Of a stretch of DNA of 40,430 nt, positions 8,461 to 20,400 are shown in pieces. The stretch comes from a virus: IMG/VR virus record IMGVR_UViG_3300020463_001339, positions 1-40,430 of that record; one strand, 5' to 3'. Under the pieces are notes generated by a model. It was not told the origin of the DNA and did not search any database. It was given only the letters and a program-made list of their open reading frames with translations. Position numbers and translations under genes: made by a program. Within the stretch, counting starts at the first letter, position 1. Each line of letters begins with the position of its first letter.

Positions 8461-11400
8461 TAGGTAACGTCACCTCTTTGTTCCTTAAGAACCTTCCAAT
8501 GTCATTTTCTTGCAATCTCAATGGAGTTCCTGAGTCAGTCCATGTTTTACCAATGCGTCTAACCACCGTTATCTTGGTGTTAATCGCTGGTGTATCAGTT
8601 AGTGTTACTACTGGATTGACTCCATCAACACTAAATTCTGCTGGTAATGTAGAATCTCCCTCTGGACTGTCCAAATCAGTGATTGGATTGAAGGAACTTA
8701 TCGCATTTTTGCGTAATCTACGTCCACCTACAAAAATTTCAAATTCATTTACGTTGTTTGGTGTAAAGTCTACAGTTACAGCTCTAGTCGAGCCATCTGC
8801 TGTAAACGTTTGTGTTCTAGTTTCATCTTTATACGGTACAGTCTGGTAAACACTCTGATCAAACACCTGTGCTCCTGCTTTGTGTATCGTTTTGATACCT
8901 GTTCCAAGTGTACCTCTGCGTAACTGTCTTAAAGCACCATCTTCTTTTAAGTAATATTCAACACGTTCTCCACCAATGAATACAATACCTGGAATACCTC
9001 TATCTCTGTTTGGATTAGGCAAAGTATCTGCGTTAGTTACAAATATCTTAGTATCGTACCAGTTTAAGTTTTCTGCTAGTGTGTACTCTACATTATCACC
9101 TAAACGTTTAAAGTGTGTTCTGTTTAGCATATCTTTGAACTGTCTGTAACCAAACTTACCAACTATTGTACTGTTTGAGAAGTGTATCAACTCAAGACTA
9201 TCATTAGCCGCAACATCTATTACCATTCTAATTGACTGCTTATCATCTTGTAAGTAATAATCAACACTTGGTGTTAACAATGCTCCGTTTTTAGTAATCC
9301 AAACATATTCAGCATCAATGGCCGCTTTACGTAATTTAATAATTCCATTTGTTAACTGATGGTATTCAGCATAATTATCTGTACCAACTGTTACAGGATT
9401 TCTAGTAACAACATCTAAGTTCATTCTTTCAATTTTTCTAACATCATGATTAGTTAATTGATAAACTGTTACACTTTCATTATTAGCTGGAGCAGTATCA
9501 AGGTAAACTTTATCTGTAGTTTCAACCCATAATCCGTTACCATCTAAGTAACCAAATGCATATTCACCATTGTCAATTACATAAACATCTAGCACGTCAC
9601 CGTCAACACCTACGTCTGCAAAAAGATTTACTGTTGCGTTAAATGTATCCCAGTTCCAACTTTGTGTAAGAGTTTGTTCTACTCCATTTAGGAATACTCT
9701 TACTTGGTTAGCACCTACACCAGCTTGACTAATTTGATAATCTCTTAACTGGTATTGCCTGTTAGCTGTTGTTATATTAAATGACTGATTGTATCCTGCT
9801 CTTAATATCTTGTTTCCAACTTTAACAATTACATTATGTTCTAATGGTTTTTGATTCAATGGTGTTTGTGCAAGTGTAAACACTTTATTTGTTCCATCGC
9901 CTGTAAATGTATCTGTTGCAATTTGTGAGAATGATTTACTTGCACTATCAAATATTGCATATTGTATAACTGAATTATCAGCTGGTGCTGTACCCATCTT
10001 AAATACGCACAATCCTTGTCCAACATTATAAGTTGCATCTGTTTCTGCCATGTCAACGTTTACTGTTCTTCCATCAACAGTTAAGAAGAAACTTAATGTA
10101 GATTTATATTTTATAGGAGTAACAAATTGTGCTGTTGACCCGTCACCTGTAAACTGATCAACATCTAGTATATGCTCACCGTTATTACTCATTGTAATAA
10201 TGTGTACCTGTTGCTGATCTCCTGGAGCAGTAGTTAACTTAATTTTTTTATTTTGATAGTCTACTGTAAATTCTGTATCAGATAAAATAGTGCCATGTAC
10301 TTTTATCCATACATCTTTTTGACTCATTGGAACATAATTAATATCAAAGTCTTTGTTTGTTCCGTCACCTAAGTAGTTATAACTGTGTAACACACTTGAA
10401 CCATCTCCGGTTCTTTCATATACTTTAATATCAAGTGTATCTAATACCTGTCCTGGAACAAGTTCCTCAGGACCTTTTGATGTTAGTGGAGTAACAAACC
10501 CATCACCGTCAACAACAATTTCTTCTGCTTTAATTCCTCTAGCACTTTCGTAAGCTAGATTACCACCTTGTAATAATGTGTCATACCCATCTGGATCTGG
10601 AATAAATGATCCATCGCTTGATGCTTTTCTAATTACAATAACATCATTTGCTACTGTAGGAATTAATGTTTCGTTTAATTGAACTGAAGTTTGTCCTGAA
10701 CCTGTAATCGGTAGCATAACTGCATTAGGATTATTAGTTGTTCCAATGCTACTTCCGTCCCATGTCTCGTCATCAATTCTTATTCCGTTTTTGTATACAT
10801 TATATACTACACCATTTTCTAATGGTTTAGCAAGTGCAAATACGTTTGTACTTCCATCAAGTGTAAACACTTCGTCTTCGTAGGTATTATCATATGTGTC
10901 CCAAGTAGTAGTGTAATAAGGATCACTTGACCAACCTGTTCCAGAACCAAACGTGAAACTCTTAACTTCAATTCCACCATAATCAACACCGTCCATTAAT
11001 TGTGAAACATCATTACCTAACATTCCTGTTGTTGGACTATAAAATAAATTAATTCTATCCTGTGCTTGTAGCATATCAATAGACTTAGAATACTTAACAA
11101 CAATCGCTGAACCTGTTACTGGTGGTTCTGTAAATGTAATGCGACCTTTGTATCTTACATAAGACTTGTCTGTGTATTCTATATTACTAACTGCATATTC
11201 ACTCTGTAAACTTTCAACTCCTGCTACTGTAATTTCAACCTGTGTAGTTCTCAAATCCATTGGAAACTTAAGATTGAAAGTTGTTTGACTACCAGTACCA
11301 GTAAATGTTTCTGTTTGTGATAATGTTGTAATTAAGAAAGTTCCAGTTGTTCTATCAAATCTTGAAACGTGATGAATACTTCTTACTTTGCTATTTCCTA

Positions 11401-14400
11401 TTTCAGCTGTTATTGTAGCTATACTATAACTTGATTGATTCTGTGTACCATCAATAGTAATAGTTGGAGCAGATAAGTATCCAGATCCTGGATTTGTAAC
11501 TGTAATATATTTTATCGATCCGCCACTACCAAGTGTAGCTGTTGCCTTAGCACCTGTGCCGCCGCCGCCACTAAATTTAATCTGCGGAACTTCTAAGTAT
11601 CCTGAACCGCCACTTTTAATGTTAACTTTAGTAACTTCAAACCCAACGTTGTCTGCCCAGTATTTGTTAGGATAGCTTGTAATATTTGCATCCTGTCCAT
11701 ATATTAAATTATCTTTAACTTTTAAACTTGCAGGAACAATTTTACCATCGTCAACACTGAAAGCTGGTGGCATATCAAAATCTGTTACGCCTGTGCTAGT
11801 TGGATCAGTTTTTGTGTAAGAACTTATATATTCTCTAACTTTAGTTTTATAAGGTTTAGCTTCTTCAACAAATTTTTCATAACTTGGTAAGCTATCATTT
11901 TGGAAAGTAATTTTCTGTTGTAAATCACCAGCATTATGTTTTGCTTTTAAGAAACTAGTTTTAAATGCCCAATCAACATTAGGTTGTTCTGCAAAAGCAT
12001 AACGCATACTTGCAAAGAATAAGTTATTGTACTCAACAGCAAGAGTGTTTATAAAGATATGATCTCGTAACCCTGTTAAAATATTTCTTAATTCAAGAGT
12101 TGGTTGATCATCGTAAAATGAAGTATCATAACTTAATCCATCGTAACCAACATTACTGTTTGCTGGATTATACAATGCTGTTTTTAATTGTATAGTTCCG
12201 TTCTCTCTACCTACTGTTTTATATTTTGTAGTGTAGTCGGCTCCGTCATTACTAATCTTCTCAAGTAGTAACCAACCGCCTGTTCCGATTATAGATATTT
12301 TAACAATATCTCCTATAGTATCTGATAATCCTTCTAGCTCATATGAGTAGTCAACTAGGAAATCTACTTCAGTAAATTCACTGTAACCTGTGTCATACCA
12401 ATCTGCATAGTCCCACCAGTTAGTTGTATCATAGCTTGAACTTGAAGTTCTTTCCCAAAGTTTAGTTAAATTATTGTAGGCATATATTGCCCACTTGTTA
12501 CTAACTGTTTCGTCTACACTAACTAGTACACTATATTTTCTTATTTCTAAACCAGTTGTTGTTGCATACCCTGATCCTGAATTTTTAACAGTTGCACTTG
12601 TTACTGTACCTGCTGTATTAATTTCTAGAGTTATTTCTGCACCTGAACCATTACCTACATTACTAAATGTGTATGTTGGAACTGTTGTATATCCTTTACC
12701 TCCATTTGTAATTGTTAATCTGTCAAGTTTACCATTCACAAACACTGGTGTTATTACTGCTGGAATAACATTTGATATTCCTACAAATCCTAGTTCAGCA
12801 TGAGTTGTTACTGACTTATCAAACTTTCTACTTAATAAAGTAGGTATTGCATCTTTGCTTAAAAAGTTTGTTAAATTATATTCATCAACAATTAAGTTTT
12901 TCTTTAATACATCGTTGGCTCTTTCAACAGTTTGTTTTAGAGCTTCAACACGATTCTTAAACATACCTTGTCTTGGTCTGTCTAATATACCATATCTTTG
13001 TTTTTCACTTAATATTGGATCTGGAACTGGTCTGTCATTTTTATCAACACCAATTAAACTATCGTACCATTTGCGTTCTAATTCTGCATTAGGCGTACTA
13101 GTGTCTAATCCTTCAGATATAATCTGATACTGATTGTGTGCATTAATATTTTTATTATCTATCTTCCAATAACGGAAGTTAATAGCATTATTTGGACCAC
13201 TTACTAATGATTGACAGTTGTATAATCCAAACCTGTTATTGGAATACATGGCAACAAATTTTTGTCCTTGTGCCGCTGGATCTGTAATCAACTGTGAAAC
13301 ATCATAAGCTGAAGTTTTTCTCCACTCTAGTGGTGGAATAATTTTCTTGTTCTTGACCCAATAGTAATACTTGTTAAAGAATCCTTTAGACACTTCGTCG
13401 TATTTTTGTATTTGTGTAAATTCTGTTAAACTTCTAGGAGTACCACTTATACCTTTAGATAGTCCTTCTTCCGTATCTGCTAATGCTGTCCAAGCCGTTG
13501 GAGATAATTGTGTTTCTACCCACTCGTATACATCAATACTTGCACCTGTAAATAATCTATTCCAGTTTGCAGTATTGTAAACTATGTTTCCTTGATAAGG
13601 ATTTACAAATTTAGCTGTACTTATATCCCACCATAACTTACCAACGTAACTATCAGCCCAATAATTTTCTGGATCAATAACTGTACTTGGCGTTGCTGTA
13701 CCTGTTGTATAAACAGCAGGATCATAATGCGTTTTATAAGTTAATTCTTCTTCGGCCGCTCCTGCAATTTTTCCTTGTATAGGATCAATATAATCAATCG
13801 TTTGCGCCTTAGGATTAGAAGTTATGTTGTAAATGAATACACCTTTAAACTTACTTAGATCAACTTGCTCTGTAGGATTACGTAACTCTTTCCAAGGTTT
13901 GATTCCTCTTGCTGATTTGTAATCTAATAATGTTCCAATGTAGTTATTGTCTGTTACAGAAAGCTCTGGCATCGGTACATATACATGGTTTTCATTAAAC
14001 AGCAAGTACTCACCGAATCTTTCTGTAGAAGCATTTTTATAATTAAACTTCTCTGAATAAAGTAATTTGTTTTTAACCTTCTGATACATGAACACTTGTC
14101 CACTATCTGCATTAACACTTTCAAACTGTGTTAAGTTATTATCAAATGTAGTTGTTAGTGTATCAAAAGATGTTGATGTTACAAGATCGCCACCTTTAGA
14201 ACTTACTATTAAATCGTTGCCTTCAAAGTCTAATGATGCACCAAATCGTTCAGCAACATCATTTTCAGGACTGTATATTACCTGTGTATTTGTAAACGTA
14301 CCAGCACTACTTGTATAAAGATAAACTTTACCATTGTCGTTTGAACGAGTATCGTCTAGTGGAGCACCTACGGCTAACATATCTCCGTCATCGTTAAGGC

Positions 14401-17400
14401 TTACTGATGTTCCGAAGCCAATGCCTGTTGCAGGAGCAGTAATCATCTGTGAAAAATCATAATGACCATTGTTTAATCTGTAAATTATTATCTTAGGATC
14501 ACTATCATTAAAGTCTGCCACAGTTGCAATCAAATCTCCGTACTTGCTAATTGCAAACGGATGTGCGTAATTTGTTAATGTGTTTTTGTCAAATGTGCTA
14601 TCGTCACTAACTGTTAAACTTGTATCATTAGGAACATAACCTATATAATCAATAGTTGAAGTTAAAAGTGTCCAGTATGATATACTAAAAGTACCCGGTG
14701 TTAAGTTAGTTGTTGCCTCATAGAAGCTACCTTGATATAAAACAATATCATTGGTATAATAAGATAATGCGGCATCATACTCACCTTTGAAGTTTAAGTT
14801 CTTACTTCTTGCCCACTCGTAAACTGTGCCAGTTGAATCTGTACCATGATTGACAAAGTGTATTCTACCACTGTTGCTTACAGTACCGTCTCCAGGGGCA
14901 CTTATGAATACTCTATAAAAATTATCTAGTATGTTAGATTTAGTTATTTCAATTTGAGTACCTAAGTTACGATTGTTATCTCTTTGTGGATTAGTATAAC
15001 CGTGTTGGAAAGAATATAGTCCTGTACCCATTCTTTCATATACAAAGTATACACCTTCATTACTAAATGAACTTGCTACTCCTGAAGAGTCTGCCTTAAT
15101 TGCACTAACCTGTACCCAATCTTTGTTAAGTGGATTAGGATAGTTTGGTGTTCTTGCAACACCGCTTACTGTTCTATCATTATAAACATGAATCTCAACT
15201 TCGTTCCTAAACGAAGGTGTTGTTACAGGTAACTGCGTTGAATCAGTAAATCTAACAACAACTAGTTTACCTGTTGTATTACTTGACTGGTCAGTAGCAT
15301 CTAGTCTTCCTGACAATCTATCAATACCAGCACTCACACCATTTTTAATTGCAATGGTACTTGTATCAGCATTTAAATTTCCAAACTTAAACGCACCTGT
15401 TTTATTTTTAATATAAAGTCTACAATCTAATAATTGTTCCTGTAAATATGCCACGTAGGCTTCTGCACCTGTTGTTTGATCAACAATTATGTCGCCTATT
15501 TGCGGAATAAAAGGATTACCTTGGTTATCAAAATTTGTAAATGTTACATCAACGTAACCGTCCCAAAGATCATAAACTTCATGTCCAAGTGCCTGGTTAG
15601 TGTAAGATAAATTTAAACCTAATGTTGCAGGATCAAAAACAGTACCTAAACTATTTCTGACCTGGTTAACTTCCATTTTAAAAGTGTCACCAACAGTTAA
15701 AGTATCTGTCCAAGCCTTTGGAGCTCTAAAGAACCAGTAAGGACTTAGATCAGGCATACCTTGTTTGTTATAATAACTTAGATGTCCTAACTTACCGCCT
15801 TTGGTTGGATCTGTTATTTGATTTAGTGCATACACATCATCCATTGTGTTGTAGTATACTTCAGGAGTTTTACTTTCCTGTGTTGTAATAATATCTTGTA
15901 CTACAAATTGTGGAGTAGTAATATCTTTAACACTTGAAGTAAATGCTGTTAAGCCTGAAACCTTCCACCAGCCACCAAATGATGCCGCGGAGTTTAAAGG
16001 ATTAACTGCAACATAAGTTCCCATTGAAACTGAATCTATTGTTGCTGATCCACTGTCAGTAAACTGACCATTTGAATCTTTAATATAAATTGTTGCTTGG
16101 TTTACGTTCTCAACGTGAATGTAATCAACTACACCTATTGCTGTAGCTGTTGATATAGTATCTCCAATAACCGGAGTTCTTAGTAAGTTATCAAAGTAAA
16201 GTACAGCATCAACTTTACTTGCAATAGTTTTACTGCCTTCAAATTGTGCCACGCCCGGACCGTTACTACCAAATGGTACTATTCCGTTTGGATAATTTTG
16301 TGAATACTGTTTCCAGTTTAATACAAGTGCATCACCAACAGCTGATCCTTCATACTGAGCCGTTGGAGCTCTAATAAGCATATGATCTGTTGGAACATTA
16401 AAGTTGTAGTTTCCTCTTATGGCATATACTACGTTTGGATAAGCTGTTCCATTCCAACTTGCTTCTGCAATATCGGCAGTATCATAAAAACTGTTAAATG
16501 TTAATGTACCTTGCGCCGCCGAAATAGGAAATTGTGCTTCCCAGAAATTTTCTTGATAGTTTACAATGTCGCCTTTAGCATAACTTTGACTTCCTGTAAA
16601 GTTTCCACTAAATTTAGTTTTTAAATTACTAGCCTGCGGTGCACCTACAACTAACCATTTGCTATCTCTTGATAGTCCTAGTCCTGTACCAAACTTACCG
16701 TTACCTGTGTATAAATCTGTTGGAGCAGTAATAGTCTGTGCGTGTTGATATTGTCCTCCATCACTTGTTCTTTGATAAACGTAAACTTTGTTTGATTCAG
16801 AAGCACCCACCATTAATGTTGCGTTTCTTTCATCACAAGCAATTACCTTACCAAAGTTTGTACTTGCATCACCTGTTTCAACATTTGATATAACTTGGTG
16901 TTGCGAGTGTGTTGGATTATTTTGTAAAACTACCCAACGACTATTGCTGTCGTCATCAACCCATATAGTTTCGCCTACTTTTAGTTGGCTATTAATTAGT
17001 CTTGTGTTAGCTTCTTCTAAAGATGCTACTCTGGATGAAACAAAGTGAGTAACAAATCCAAAGTTAGCTGATGGATCTTGTGCTTCTGCTAGATCTGGTG
17101 TAACTCCATTTGCGTAACAAACGATAGTACCTAAGACACATTCTTTTACTTTATAAAACTTCTCGGCACCAGGAGCATCAATAATTCCAATAATATCATT
17201 AGCGGCAAAAGTAGCCATTTGTCCTGCTTTTAAGGAAAATGTAGTTGTACCTGCATTGGTATCTGAACCAATTGATTTAAGTTGGAAATCTGTACGTGTG
17301 TATTTTAATACGTCCCAGCTTGTAGTTGATTTACCAGTACCAGTCCATATATAATCACCAATGTTATAGTTAGTCAATGTTAAGGCTAATATATCATCAT

Positions 17401-20400
17401 ACTTTGCTACTTGTGATTTAACATCTGCAGAATTTACGTATCCAGCAGTCTGAATGTAATCCTTATCCTTGTATTGAACAGGGAATGGTTTATGATCATA
17501 GCCGTCTGGTTTTAAATAAGTTTCAAACGGTCTTTGTCTATAAATTAAATCTGTTTCTTGTCCTGTTATAGAACTTACAAGTTCTACAGGTTGAGGACTT
17601 AATCTAAATTTAGATTCGTCTAACTTGTACTCAACTTCGTCAAAGGATTGTGATGATCCTAGTTGGCCAAGTCTCACTGCCCATTCTTCATAGAACTCTA
17701 CACTATCCGTTGTAGTATTTGATAATGCATCAAACAGTTTAGTTAGTGAATTTTTTGTACCTTTGTCTTGAATAAATCCTTGATAGAATTTGTACTGTGA
17801 AACATCATCATTAATAATATTTTCTAAGTATTGACGTTTTTGATAACCAATTAGATGTTGTGCAACTTTTTGTTGACCTTCATCAAAGTTATCTGTGTCT
17901 AAGTCATAAAAGTCACCAAACTGTTTTGCTTTATAGTCTAGGTTTGCAATCAATCCAGACTGTGGTTTTGTACGTAAACGTTCCCAGCTAGACTCATCAA
18001 AGGTTTCTGCTCCTGGTACTTTTACCTTTGCAACATAATAAAATTCTTTGTACTTAACTGTATCGCCAAGTGCGTAATCTGTCCATGTATCCCATTCTGT
18101 AATCTTAACATCATCAAAAACAAATCCTGGAATATTAAATCCACCAGTCCATTGATCAGTTCTATATCCTAATACCTTAATTCTTTCTTGTCTATATCCT
18201 GGTTCTAAATCATAAATGTAATCTTTGAATACAGTAGTGTTGTCAAGTAATACAACGTGTTCAACTTGTATTAAAGGAATCTTAACAGCATAAATTCCAT
18301 CTGCTGTATTCTTGGTAGTAATTTCCACATAGTTGTCGTTGTCTCTATATGTGTTTACAAATGCTTGTAATAACTTTTTACCATCTGCTTTAAACATATT
18401 GTAACCGTAGAAGTTATCAAAAATATTATCTGCAACATGATTTTCTTTATAGAAACAAAGTTTGTTAGCACCTGCACTTAAAGTTATAACACTATTCTCT
18501 GCCCAGTTCTGTGTAGTCCAGAACATAAATTCTCTTGCACTTAGACGCCAATCTTCAACTTGATTTATCTCTGTGTTGTATTGTTCAAACTTAAATCCTT
18601 GTGCATTTAGATATCTTTCATATCCTAATAGGAAATCAACAACTCCTTGTATAGTCCTAAACATAGTACCATAAGCTAACTCTAACGGTTCGTCGTTAAT
18701 TCCTTCATTCCATTGTTTATGGAATTTTGCTGTTCTTCCTCCTGTTACAGGTAGTTCAGCTAATTTAACAAATTTTGATTGATCAAAATTATCACCGGCA
18801 ATGTGTTGTGTTTCAGTCATGTAATATTGACTTCCAAACTCAACAATTAGTCCTGGGCTATAACTTTGGCCGCCTGTCCAAGTTACAAAACTTTCTGTAA
18901 CTCCGCCAACCCTTGCTATCGGATCATCTGCAAGTTCAACAGGTGAATAGTATTTGAAGTAAGGGTTATTGTAGTTGTATCCTCTAACAATAAATCCAGC
19001 GGCAACTTTTTCTATAATTACACCACTGTATGGAATAAGATCAATTACGCTACTCTTGTTAAGAAATACTTGATAGTTTTCTTCTGGAACAAAAACATTA
19101 CCTTCATTATAAGGAGTTCTTGAATCTAGTGCTAGTTTAAATTTAGTTTTTTCTGTATATCCACCAATCTTTAACCCTAGTTGATTGGTAACACTTTTTA
19201 AATCAGTTTTAAACTGTGAATAATACTTAATTGTTTTGCTGTTCATGTATTCAGCAATATAGTTTACAAGTCCTGATGTAGTTACTCTTGTTGTATCCTG
19301 ATCCGTATTAGGAAATACTAAATCTTCTAATCTAAGTCTTTTATTAGTTTCACTATAGATAACTTCTTTAGCAGGATTACGTTTAATTCTTGCTCTATCA
19401 TATCCTAGTCCTATAATCTTAGTTGGTTGGTTAAGCATCCAGGCTGTTATTAATGCAAATGGATATTCAGAACTTCTGCGCCAAGCAGTTTCAGTAGGTG
19501 ATTGATCACCAAACACAAATGGATTTTGTGTTCTGTTACTAATGTAATCTTTTGCATAGTTTGAATCTAATGGACTTAATAAGTTACCACCATCGTCAAC
19601 TGGAATGTGCCTTGTTAAATCAGTTCTAGCATAGTTGCTATTATAAGTTACAGGTTGTCCTGGAATTCTGATTATACCATCTTCAAGATCTTTCCATAAA
19701 ATTTTATTTTCACTTGTATAAGGAGCCGCACCGTAAACTGTATCCCACCAAGTTGGTTTTAAACTATATCCTAACATTTCCCATGGATGAGTATGAGGAC
19801 GATCAGTATCATATGCTTCTTTGTATACTGCTCTCCAGTATCCTGCATTTTGTTTTCCGCTTGGACTATTAGTACTGCTATAGTTGTACGTAAAACTATT
19901 TGATCTAGCCCAGAAACTATAGTCTGTGTAATCTGGACTTCCTAGTAAATTACTCCATTCTATAAATTCAGATAGTAGTGCCTTATCTCTTGAGGCTCTA
20001 GTAAATCCTGTATCTCTAGTTTCTCCACCAATGAATTCGTGTATGTTAACCATAGTAGCATCATAGTCAACTTTAATATTATTATAAATTCTTTTTTCTA
20101 GTTCAAGTAATAAGTCATCTCTATAATCATTATAAGCAACAAATATATTTCCATCATGCCCTTGGATAACATCAACCGGTGTTTGGTATGTTGTATCTGA
20201 AAACTTTTGAGGAACAAATTTAGGATATAAGCCTAACTTGGTTGGTGTAGGTGGAATGTATGATCCATCAGTATTGCTATATTCGTATATGTCAATAGTA
20301 TCTCCAATAACCTTAGTTTTTGTAATAGTTACAAAGCCACTATAGTTTGCTTCAAATATGTAATCAGTTCCTTCTATAAGCTGTACTCCGTTAATATAAA

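Noticed and set aside
8385-8849. Rightward open frame of 154 codons
   Set aside because: It is antisense to the end of the giant gene and to the 204-aa gene; no ribosome site or family likeness.
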